The position numbers and the translations under genes were made by a program. Shown piece after piece: positions 26,066 to 35,893 of a DNA stretch of 64,000 nucleotides. Within the stretch, counting starts at the first letter, position 1. Each line of letters starts with the position of its first letter. The notes below the pieces were generated by a model, which was not told the origin of the DNA, did no database searches, and saw only the letters and a program-made list of their open reading frames with translations. The stretch comes from Helicoverpa zea (Eukaryota > Arthropoda > Insecta > Lepidoptera > Noctuidae), in assembly GCF_022581195.2 (NCBI RefSeq), contig NC_061452.1, positions 3,045,501 to 3,109,500 of the forward strand. Reading direction: 5' to 3'.

Positions 26066-26190
26066 CTCCTTCCTTGTAGGCGTCATAAGGTTTCATGATG
26101 TCAGACAGGAGTCTGACGTCATGTTGTTACGCAGCCTGCATCGAGCTTTCGATTCGCATATGACTAACATCACCAAAATAGCAGCTTGGT
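26066..26190 (+). repeat. Tandem hairpin unit 3 of 3
   Basis: The unit begins TTCCTTGTAGGCGTCATAAG at 26070. Its inner stem is the strongest: ATGATGTCAGAC (26095-26106) pairs with GTCTGACGTCAT (26111-26122) across a 4-base AGGA loop, 12 bp with one G-U pair. An outer 6-bp stem GTAGGC/GCCTGC can close the structure. The tail GAGCTTTCGATTCG follows. TGACGTCA within the stem is also a cAMP-response-element core, so a DNA-level role is possible. Confidence 0.55.
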
Positions 26191-27943
26191 GAGCAAATAT
26201 TCAATTTAGATGTTTAAAATTCAAATTGCAAAGCACCGTTTACACTTTCAGATTATTTTACTTATTAATACCCGAGGTTTAGCTAATCTTTAAACAAAGT
26301 TTCGAAAACTTCAAAGTTGGAATTACTGCCTGATTTTTAGCTCAAAAGTCAGTGGTAGCGAGTTTTAGTTCAGTACTTTGAAGCCCTTCCTTGCAAAAAT
26401 ATACTTCTGTGCAAATGCACATACATTTTTAAATGATTTATAATTTTTGAATTCTACTTAAATAACGGCGATTTCCAAGCAAACTTTTCAATGTTCTTTT
26501 TCTATCATAGGCAAGTTATACCGCATTGCGGCGTGTGTTTCCACGAAGCACACAGCACGTGAGTAATTTTCCATCGTCCAGGGGCGATTAGTCGAGATCA
26601 ACGGCGGTAGTAACTGCTTGACAGTAATAGGAGAAAATTCACAATAATGACGTTGTATATTTTTCCAGGTTTCACGTAATTATTTGATTGTGTGGAATCG
26701 TTTCCGATATATCGAGCTATTGGAATGAAATTATTGAAATTATTTCCTTGAATCGGGTATATTATTCAGTGCCACTTCTCTGGTATATGCCAGGGTCACG
26801 AGGCGCCCTTGAACTACTTGAGGCTCGCTTCGGATGAGTGCGGAACGTTCAGCTTGTCCCTGAACATTCTCACTAAGAGGCTTTTACGTTTTAAATCTGA
26901 AAGTTATCATTCTGAAAGGCGCTTTATAAATTAATAATAAAAAATGACAAAGACTTAAAAATAGATCTGATCTTATTCGATTGATAATGTCATTAGTTAT
27001 GTAAATTAGCAAAAAACTAAGCATAGATTAACAAAAAAACAAAGATTTTCCTAGTAATTAAAAGAAGCAGCTCACAACAAATCCTATTACGAGTATATTT
27101 TCGACAATTTAAATTCGCAATTTATTCGAAACAGAATACAAATAGGTTTATTAACCAAAACAGGCTGTTTTGACGGAACTAGAAAAAAAAAATGTAAACA
27201 GAACCAGCTTACATTTTATTATCATAATAACTCTATAAAATGGCGGCTACGGTCCAAAAGTCAAAAACATGTTTGTTTGTCTACAAAGGTGGGTAGATAG
27301 AGATAACAATTGTGAAGGTTGAGTACATAGAATGAATAGAATTCTAAACTTGGCATACATGAAGTGTAACACTAACGTGGATGTGAACACGACAAAGAAA
27401 TAACTTAGTCACGATTCTGTTAATCTTCAGCAAAATCTTTGTCTCGTTGACTTAGGAAATGTTTGAATTCTTTCTGATCACACATATTCTTGCATACAAA
27501 TACTAAACGCATTAAGAAATATGCAACTATCTGAATTACTGAAGAAAAAAATATATTAGAAGGTCTATGTCAATGTGTCGTTTCACTCACGATATTAACA
27601 TTACACTCCAAAAGCATCTACCTAATTAAAATTACTGATAACTCATTTAATTTGCAATCTATCGGCAATTTTTTAAAATTTTATTTTATTTGAAAGGCGA
27701 ATCGTAAGCCCCAACTACATTTGGTCAAGATCACATTAAACCAGTTTGAGAAACAGAATTATACAATAGGTAACATATTTTTTGTACCAACAAGCAATAT
27801 AATTCACCCAGTCATTCCAAATCCGTTACGATGCAACTTAAATCTCGCGACTAAAAAAACTTTTCGCAAAAAATCGATAAAAATCGCGGAGCATTCGCAT
27901 TCGTGGTGTTTATTCGCTTCTATTTATATCTGTGACCACTCGT
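26191..27943. other. Non-coding stretch
   Basis: No gene is recognised between the hairpin units and TTAA element copy B. Confidence 0.55.
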
Positions 27944-27947
27944 TTAA

Positions 27948-28404
27948 GAGGACGAATTGGAATTTTTGGCGCCAAGGATGTCAATTTTTCTCAGTAAATA
28001 CAAAACGGATCAAAATACAACTTGGTTACCTGAAAGTTCATGATATAAGCCTTATTTTGTTAGTTGTAGAAACATAATTAGGTAACTTTTATAACAGAGA
28101 AAAATATATCAAACATACCTCTTTTTAAAAAGAGATTCACATATTATGGGCAAACGGGACCGATTTAAGCCTCTTAACTTTTTTAGTAGTTGAGTATATA
28201 CATACTCTTTAAAATGGTAGTAGGAATTTTTATTAAATTATCATTTCTAAATATTAAAATTACAAAACCATTTTGTCGCTTACGACTTTTAGTTATAAGC
28301 TAGCGCGCGTATTGTTATCCTCGCCCCGCTCAGACGCTCCGACCCCTTTTGGCGCCTTAGATGCGCGTGCCGGTTATGGAATTATTGTTGACCACTTCCT
28401 CGCC
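27948..28404 (+). mobile_element. 457-bp TTAA-flanked non-autonomous element, copy B
   Basis: This is the second copy of the element at 23671-24127: same orientation, same length, and a single base difference seen by eye. It is flanked by TTAA at 27944-27947 and 28405-28408, with unrelated sequence outside. The near identity implies that both inserted recently or that one was corrected by the other. A 118-codon frame that runs into it from 27721 is fortuitous, since half of it is the element. Confidence 0.75.
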
Positions 28405-28408
28405 TTAA

Positions 28409-29693
28409 GTTTTTTACCAAAATTGTTCTTTTTAAAGTAACAGTGGGACTGGTTTGAGTGCCTTTAGTAAATAATATTATTATGGCAGCCATTTACTTCA
28501 GGTTACACAAGAGTGGTATTGAAATCACAATTGATATTACTTGTCAATAATCAGATAGAAACCACATAATTATGGTAGTTATCGTTACCTATGCAATAAC
28601 TGCACCCTATATTGAACGGACCTTTAGGCTTGCAATCATAGTAACCTTGCATCATTACCCTTTACAGGACCTCAGTTGAATGTAAAACTGTGTGGATAGC
28701 TGCGCGTATAAGCCTTCAGAAAATTTTATATCATTTGAGTAAGATTGCAAATTCTCGGAACATTGTACAAAATAGTTGGAACTATATCCAGGAACGTCTG
28801 CCCGCTAGTCAGAAGTTTTTTTAGGAACTAAGAAATTAGACTGATGGGCATATAGGCTTCACATAATATATCTACGTTTACGGGCTAGTCTTGTTCCAAG
28901 AGTGCATAACAAATTATACCAATATTTTCTACCGATCAAACTAAAGATCTAAGGTCAACCATAATGTGTGGGACTGGTAGGTGTCAACAACGATTTCGAA
29001 AACGTGACTTCACTAGTTTATTGGTTTAGAATAAGTTTCTCGCATAATTAATGTATTTTATCAAATGTTTACTTGAAATACGAGAAACATAGGAAAGATA
29101 CTCGTTTGGAAAACGACTGATATCGCAAATCATAAATGGCTAAAGCACTTACACTGAAATTAAAATAATAAAAGTCAGACAGACGAATTTATCGACTGAT
29201 ACCAAAATATGGATGGTAATCATCACAAAACGTTATATGTTATATGTTTTTTTATGTTAGCGTAAATACAAAAATATTATATTACAGCCTCTTGACAAAT
29301 TCTCAACAGATCGTTAATATTGTTTAACGATACATCATAAACTTATTGAATTTAGTGTCGACGCAAATATTACTCAGTAGTATTAAATATTTCGACACAC
29401 GAATTAACAGATGGTAAATAAAATGCTGTCTTTTATGACATAAAGCCTATGTATTTTGCACTAAGCGTAGTAAAATTTATTGCTAAAACGTAGGTGTTCC
29501 ATGGGCGAACTTGACACAAATAAATACATTTTATTACGCCCAATCACAATCCTATATAAATTGTTTATAATAATATAAATTTTACGAGGTACCAAAATAA
29601 TTTTTAAAGCTGAATCAGTAAAAAAACCTACCTCAATGTTGGTGAAACATTGCCAATTTTAGGAATTCGAATCTGTTCATAGTCATATTGAAT
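28409..29693. other. Non-coding stretch
   Basis: No gene or repeat is recognised. Confidence 0.55.
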
Positions 29694-29924
29694 TATAGTT
29701 CGGCCATTCAGAGAATGCGTTCCTGACACGTCGCGATTGAACTGACGACGTAACTTTGCAATGGCGTTGCAGTTACGATAAAAATATTTTTGCTGGTTGT
29801 TTACCGTTTTAACAATTGAGGAGCATTAAAACAACATTATTATATCAATAATCAATGAATGTAGTTACGTCGTCAGTTCAATCGCGACGTGTCAGGAACG
29901 CATTCTCTGAATGGCCGAACTATA
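29694..29924. mobile_element. MITE with perfect 62-bp terminal inverted repeats
   Basis: 29694-29755 and 29863-29924 are exact reverse complements over 62 bases (TATAGTTCGGCCATTCAGAG... against ...CTCTGAATGGCCGAACTATA), with a 107-base AT-rich non-coding centre. The outermost TATA is itself palindromic, so the insertion can be read as a 223-bp element (29698-29920) with a TATA duplication, or as a TA duplication with slightly longer ends. No transposase is present. Perfect long arms imply recent mobilisation. The superfamily cannot be assigned from the ends alone. Confidence 0.75.
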
Positions 29925-31062
29925 GTGACCACAAAGTGTAAATAAGTCATTCTAGGTTTTACCCTGCTGTTCACTTTGAAACCTAAACCAGCCCTATTAG
30001 CTGACCATTTAAGGTTACAAGAAAATATGCATTCTGCTTTCCTAAAAAATTGTCACAATACCTGAAATTAACTATTATAAGGTCCATGACGATATCCAGA
30101 AGAAGAAGTTGTTAAACAACCAATAGAATATCTTCTGCTGAGTGTAGAAATTAGATATTTGAACAACTATATTCTATTGGTCATTGAAGAGCTCAGTTAA
30201 GCTACGCTTTAGCGGGGTATGGTCTTGGTCAAACTTCTCAAGTCCTGCCGATACAATAAGTAGTCGAGATTTAGATAATTGTACAGAGACTTTAAATCAT
30301 TAGCTAAAGTAAAGTCCTCGCATAGGTACACAACTGAATAAATTTATCTACCTTCCTAACTACCTACATTATAGACTTAGCGCCTAATAGACTAGAAAAT
30401 CGTGTCACTATATAATCAATACAAGTCATTATCGGACACAACATCAGACAGATTACGTATAAGTTCTCCTGATGTCTTAATAGATATAAAAGAGGTAATA
30501 ATTGTAACAATTATCTAGGTTAGACTGGTTTATCTTAGCCAAGACTGCAGCCATGTGCGTTGATTACCAATGCGTTAATAACTAGAATGTGTTATATAAT
30601 TGGTTAGTTAGCCACTTTATTGTTTACATTGCTTGCAAGGTCATTGTAGTTACTATGTTATAATGATAAAGTAGCTGGTTTTGTTCAAGTGAATCCTAAA
30701 TTCATATTGAACAGTTAAAATTGATTTCCTGGCTAAAAGTTTAATTCATAGGCTTGTTTTGAAAATATATTTGATATTCGTCTTAGCATTCATAATACAT
30801 AATGTCCAATCTAAATATGCTTCGATGTAATTGTAAAATGTGCCCGATTTACATGAGTACATTTTAAGACAAAAAAGTGAACAAATAATTCGCAATTTGA
30901 CAAACTAAACTGATTCTTATTTCATATCAAATACTGTGCAAGGCAAATCTAAAAAAAAAATTATGTAAAGTTTTATTTTTGTAAGTTCTGTAATATTTCA
31001 AAACTTAAAGAAGAACGAGACTATTCCTGCCCTCTGTCGAGTTTACAGTGTATTACTTTTAT
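29925..31062. other. Non-coding stretch with one hairpin
   Basis: CCAATAGAATAT (30120-30131) and its exact complement ATATTCTATTGG (30169-30180) form a 12-bp stem with a 37-base loop. No other feature is recognised. Confidence 0.5.
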
Positions 31063-31076
31063 TAGCGCCATCTAGT
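31063..31076 (-). promoter_or_regulatory. AGATGGCGCT motif, copy 1 (CTCF-like)
   Basis: The minus strand reads ACTAGATGGCGCTA, identical to copy 3 at 32032-32045 on the opposite strand. The word resembles the core of the insect CTCF binding site. That comparison is from memory and has not been scored against a matrix. Confidence 0.35.
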
Positions 31077-31150
31077 ATAATGCGTTGGAAGTACGCAGCC
31101 TAACAAAGTTTCTGAACAAGCAGCTACGAAAACATTCTGGTAAGGTTGAC

Positions 31151-31164
31151 AGAGATGGCGCTGT
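31151..31164 (+). promoter_or_regulatory. AGATGGCGCT motif, copy 2 (CTCF-like)
   Basis: The plus strand reads AGAGATGGCGCTGT, sharing AGATGGCGCT with copies 1 and 3. It lies 75 bases downstream of copy 1 in the opposite orientation. Confidence 0.3.
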
Positions 31165-31597
31165 GTACAGTTAGCGACACCAGCTCTGAAGTTTTAATTC
31201 TAATTTTTATTTTTTTCTTGCAACAATAATAACATTTGTGCTATACCTAAAGAATTCATTTAATAACAATTAGCAAGTAATTAGTTAAACAAAAGAGATG
31301 ATATGTCTCTTCAGAAATGGCGAATGAAAATATAAACCTAACCTGAAATAAAATATTTTTTTTCTCGTTTCTCGTTCAAAATTTATTTAATCCCAATTTC
31401 CTACTTGTGGGGGTCAACAAGACTGAGATAATAATTTTGGTCATTTAATAGTGGTGACCCGACTTTCTTAGGCACTTTCAAACACATAAATAATTAAATT
31501 AACCCACAAAAAAGTGAAATTAATAGGTAACAGTAAAATTTTATGAAATAATAAAACCTATAAATAGAAACCTATGAAAAAATTAAATCCCAAATGC
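31165..31597. other. Non-coding stretch before the tRNA gene
   Basis: No feature is recognised apart from AT-rich sequence. A GGTGACCCGAC word near 31453 did not extend into a recognisable element. Confidence 0.45.
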
Positions 31598-31602
31598 AAA
31601 AA
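31598..31602 (-). terminator. Pol III terminator of tRNA-Lys
   Basis: On the minus strand a run of five T lies about 6 bases after the discriminator base of the tRNA gene, as expected for RNA polymerase III termination. Confidence 0.75.
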
Positions 31603-31608
31603 GAGAGC

Positions 31609-31681
31609 CGCCCGAACAGGGACTTGAACCCTGGACCCTTGGATTAAAAGTCCAATGCTCTACCGACTGAGCTATCCGGGC
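31609..31681 (-). tRNA. tRNA-Lys (anticodon TTT)
   Basis: The minus strand folds into a complete 73-nt cloverleaf with no intron. The acceptor stem is GCCCGGA with TTCGGGC, including a G-T pair, and the discriminator is G. The D arm GCTC/GAGC carries the A box TAGCTCAGTCGG. The anticodon stem is TTGGA/TCCAA with loop CTTTTAA and anticodon TTT, which decodes lysine AAA and AAG. The T arm CAGGG/CCCTG has loop TTCAAGT and B box GGTTCAAGTCC. All invariant positions are present and CCA is not encoded, as in nuclear eukaryotic genes. A TTTATA word lies about 15-20 bases upstream on the minus strand, and a T5 terminator follows. It appears functional and is the only confidently intact gene in the window. 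Confidence 0.97.
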
Positions 31682-31694
31682 TCATGTCGAGAGC

Positions 31695-31702
31695 GCTATA
31701 AA
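31695..31702 (-). promoter_or_regulatory. TTTATA upstream of tRNA-Lys
   Basis: The minus strand reads CGTTTTATAGC about 14-21 bases upstream of the tRNA 5' end. Upstream AT-rich or TATA-like elements are known to help silkworm tRNA transcription, so this may be part of the promoter. Confidence 0.3.
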
Positions 31703-32031
31703 ACGTGTTCAGTTGCGAATCGTCTCAATAAAATTATACAATCAAGCACCAATCACTAACTCGGTTCGTTTATTGTTACTTAACAAGAATATTATCGAAA
31801 CTACTGATAGCGGATAAAATCGTTAGAAAAATAACTGATGCAATATTAATTACAGACGCATCATACAAAATGATGGATAATTAACTCAACACTTATTAAC
31901 TGAAGATTAATTAATGTCAAATGAAATACTGCTAAACATAACCAAAAGCAGAACTTGGAAAGTTGTCTGCAGTAAAATATTCGCGTCCGCTAACGATGTA
32001 ACTAAACGAGTTGGTAGGACCGCTATTCGAC
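31703..32031. other. Non-coding stretch upstream of tRNA-Lys
   Basis: This is AT-rich sequence with no recognised feature. Confidence 0.5.
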
Positions 32032-32045
32032 ACTAGATGGCGCTA
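32032..32045 (+). promoter_or_regulatory. AGATGGCGCT motif, copy 3 (CTCF-like)
   Basis: The plus strand reads ACTAGATGGCGCTA, an exact inverted match to copy 1, so the tRNA gene sits between two identical 14-mers about 970 bp apart in opposite orientation. Confidence 0.35.
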
Positions 32046-33879
32046 TGTGTTATAACATCTAATGTTATGTTCGAAACTATGTTCATTCGATTAGATTTTG
32101 CATGATCATCTAATTAACATAGATAAACCATTAAATGCTTCACAGATAAGGATACTTAGTAAAAAAAAAAAGAAAATGGTGGTAAGTCAATTAGAGTGAG
32201 TGTGAAAAAATATTAATAAAATAAAATCAACTTGTGATAGCCTTGCCAACAAACCACGTAGGACTTGACTTCAAACACTGAGGACGATCTGCTCACGATG
32301 GCTTCTCTTGGCGGGGCACAGGATAACGATATAGCACTAAAAGGCTAGAAATGTTTCGTAACGCCATCCATATTTTCCTGCACAACGCAAAAAGGCCAAC
32401 GAACCCGATAGACAGGCACCTTGCAACGCCAGGTGTTGCATTGTCGGTGATGAAAAAATTTACAAAAACAAAGGTCGATCTATTGAATGGCGTTAAGACA
32501 CAAAAACTGCTAATATTCTCGCTGTGTAGAAACCCTAATTTATTGGAAACAAAATATTCATTATACGTAGTTGCACGAAAGCAAAACCTGTGGTTTGTTA
32601 GTTCTTTGCTACCAATGTGCTTGTAAAAAGGAAACCACTATTCAAGCTTAGTAATAAGACGGTTATTTTGAATGGATTTCATAAACACACAGGTTTTACT
32701 ATTCGTTTTTTGTTTCTATAAACTATTATCACAAATTATAAACTACACAAAACGTTCACAGTGAGAAAAAATCTCAAAACCGATTCCGTGAATCATTAAC
32801 GCGTGAAGTCCGCCGTTTCCCAAAACCATCAAAACCAACTGGTTTGCGGACGTTTTACGATAATCCTAATTACAATTTGGCGAAACATAACTCTGATATT
32901 TGTTTGGACTGCTTTTTTTAAGATTTGCAAATCGACTTTAAGTCACGTACGTAACAGGGCAAATTGTATAACGAGAAACGTTTCCTAGTAAAATCTCTTT
33001 ACCTGACAATATGGACGATAAAAAACCTTGTCAAATAGTACTTGGTAATCTATTGTATAATATTTTGAGTCACCAAAAATTCGTTTACGTTCACAATGGT
33101 GTGTGTACTGAAATAAATATTGTATTATGTTGATGGAAGTCTAACAAAAATATTGTTTCTGTCGCCGACAAACTTCTTGGGAAATTCGCAGAAGCTCCAT
33201 CATAATAAGAAGCTCCCGAACTTTCCTGAATAATAGAGGCCTCTTACTGTTCTAATATTTATCGTTGCTCTATTATTTGTAATCTCTCACAGAAGAAGAA
33301 ATGTCTGAAATGAAAAACATTACAATGTCCTCCAAATCCAATACGTGCCTTACTAAAGTGACTCGTCTAAAGCTAATGGATCGTTATAAAAAATGGCAGC
33401 AAGTCATGACACACATTTTATCCAATAGTAAGACAGGAAAGAGACCTTAGTAGGACCGATGACTGTATACAATTTCAATTGACACAAAAACGCCGAACTG
33501 ACGGTTCACATCAAATGTTTATGACATCATCATCATTACGGAAGTAAATGAACTCCTAAAAGAATCAGTCACTTTCGGACACTGACACAGTATTCTATTA
33601 GAAATACACACATATAGATTGCTCGCTTGACTAGACAGATAGTTTCCAGTTCGGAACAAAAATCATGCCAGCAGTCCGTACTAATCTAAAGGGAGACTTC
33701 AATCAGACTGACTAGACGACTGATCCTTTTGGGTGTTACGACTCTCAAATTGAATTACGCTCTAAATCTGTATCGAATGCGTTGTTATTAAAAATAATTG
33801 CTTAATCAATTAACCTCTTTTCCTTTCTACGTTGCTATAATTAAATAAATATATTGAATGATAATAGTGTCAATGTTTT
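32046..33879. other. Non-coding stretch
   Basis: No gene is recognised. AGAAGCTCC occurs twice near 33191 and 33209, followed by CGAACTTTCCTGAA. This faintly resembles a heat-shock element but does not keep the required 5-base phase exactly. Confidence 0.5.
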
Positions 33880-34206
33880 CTGCGATACGTCAGCGGGCGT
33901 CATTTATCAACGGATGACTCACGGTCTCGGTGTGCGGCGCAGACTGTCATAGTACCTGTAACAAACGGAAAGTTGGTCAGTTGTGATTAGTGCGTTTTAG
34001 CGTTGTGGCCGATGTTGCCGGCTGTCGGCAACGCGGCACGGGCCGCGCCATTGTTCGGCACGGCGAATTTGATCTGTGTAGGAAATTGTGTGTTCAGGTT
34101 TCATTACGTATACACGCAAAACAGAAGTGTACACAGAACTTTGCATGAGGAACAAAATCAGTATAGATCTTCTGTTTGCGTCATGGAAACATTTCATAAA
34201 GGCTAA
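33880..34206 (+). other. Possible promoter and short first exon
   Basis: CpG density rises here. A TCAGTT word at about 33977 matches the arthropod initiator. Downstream, an ATG at about 34012 opens a frame beginning MLPAVGNAARAAPLFGT with GC-rich codons that stays open to 34206, where it ends ...METFHKG. No TATA box is placed correctly and the downstream promoter element is absent. I do not recognise the peptide. The opposite strand is also open over the same GC-rich core, so this is weak evidence. Confidence 0.18.
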
Positions 34207-35842
34207 TGATCAGCAGAACAGTGCTAAATGAATTAGGGCTTAAGAAAATGACTTAGCGCCCGATGACTATCGAGTCTGCTTGGTAGTGTCAATGGCGCAA
34301 CTGTCATTTGTAGGTTAAACGAAAGTTAGCTGTGTCAAGCGAGTAACAAGTAGCATTTGAATGATCAGCATACTTGATTGCATACAATGAAATAGGCCAT
34401 GAAACGTTTGCAAAATCAGGAATTTATTCGCACTTACTAGGGCCAGAAACAGTTCGATTAATTAAGGCTTAGGTAGTAGCTGCGCTTACGCCTTACGACA
34501 GGTTCTAAGGAATCTTCTTTTAATTAGAAGCGCAGGTGAAGTGATCAGTACTCATGTAATAAATTACGTTTATTACAAATACCACCAATGATAAGAAACT
34601 GACAAGTTAATAAATATTCCGGAGAACAGAGCTTGAAAAACCGGATGTTTAAAGACTAGAATGCTGTTTTTTACGCATCTGTATGTGACCGTTGTAAGTA
34701 AACAGCCAATTAACACCAACCAGTTAAATACTTTATAAGTGTACATTTAATAACATAAATAGAGTTTTGTGAACATAAAAAATATTTTATTGAATGTTAT
34801 TTTAGGAAGTTACGTACAACGACTGTCTGTGTTCAACAATACATTTCAAGTTTTAGAATTTTGCTCTGCATAGTTTCCAAGACTGCCAAGACAAGTTTCG
34901 AAATGATGGTCGAACGGCCGACTACAATCAAAGTCAAATGTAGCATCCGAGTAATATGACCACCAACAATTTTGTAAGACATCAACTTCGATTTATGAAG
35001 CGCTGAAGGTTCCTAAAGCTGTTGTAAATTGTAATTTCTGAGGAATTGGTCATCGTTGACGACCATCAGGTTTTTCATCACATTGAATACACAGATTCGA
35101 CCATATCAAAACGTAGATTGTTTGAAAAATATAGACTTGAGATACACTTTTTTAAAATATGTTGAGATATCATGAAATCCTTTTACAAGACTATTCTATA
35201 TAGCTTCTAAAACTATCTTCAACTTTTTCTTGCACAATAGAACTGCAGTACGTTGTGTACAATGGTTTGCAACGCTTAATTCTCTTTGAGTATTTGAACG
35301 GACACAATGCCGGACGCTTTGTTCGTTTGATGCGACCTGACTTGACTCTGCACTCACTTGCTCACTCATTCTACCACTTCGTTTGAAAGATGGTTACAGC
35401 TATAATAAAATTTAAAACATATCCTACAACTAGTGGGTTTCTGAGCCGTATCATTCATTTCCAAATATATGCAACCTATGTACCTAATATACTCTATTTT
35501 TTTTTTATTCAAAGGGTCATTATTACTTTTCCAAGAGTTTCAAATAATTACAAAATACGGATCGTTGACACAACATGAAAAAAAAATATGATACAAACCA
35601 GTCAGGTTCAAATGGCAGACTCGAATAAGCCGTACGGGACAAAAGAAACTAAAAGCAACATGGCGACAATACCATTAAGCTTGACGTGATGAAAACAGAA
35701 TTGCAAACAGATCGTTTCGGAGGGTCGTTCGATGAAATTGTGAACAAACAAACCTTTGTTTTGCTAATCCTGAAAATATTCGTTTTGGACTACGGAGGGC
35801 AATTTTAAAGGGATATGGTATGAGGTATATGAAGAGGCAGGC
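34207..35842. other. Non-coding stretch
   Basis: No gene or repeat is recognised. There are short A and T runs near 35498 and 35577. Confidence 0.55.
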
Positions 35843-35893
35843 TTTCTTTTTTTTAACCGACTTCACAAGGAGGAGTACGTTCTCAATTCATTG
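35843..35893. repeat. Fragment of a common dispersed repeat
   Basis: TTTTTTTTAACCGACTTC followed by ACAAGGAGGAGTACG and TTCTCAATTC matches, from memory, a repeat tail found very often in lepidopteran sequence (AACCGACTTC...AGGAGGA...TCAATTC). Only this short piece is present, and its parent element is not identified. Confidence 0.4.

Noticed and set aside
27721..28077. 118-codon plus-strand frame as a gene
   Set aside because: Its second half lies inside TTAA element copy B, so the frame is a fusion of unrelated sequence.
23671..28404. Segmental duplication explaining the two 457-bp copies
   Set aside because: Similarity stops exactly at TTAA on both sides in both copies, which fits two insertions and not a duplicated block.
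30120..30180. MicroRNA precursor
   Set aside because: The stem is only 12 bp with a 37-base loop, and the sequence beyond the stem does not pair well enough for a Drosha substrate.
33190..33226. Heat-shock element array
   Set aside because: The GAA/TTC-like triplets carry mismatches in most units and no core promoter lies in the right place.
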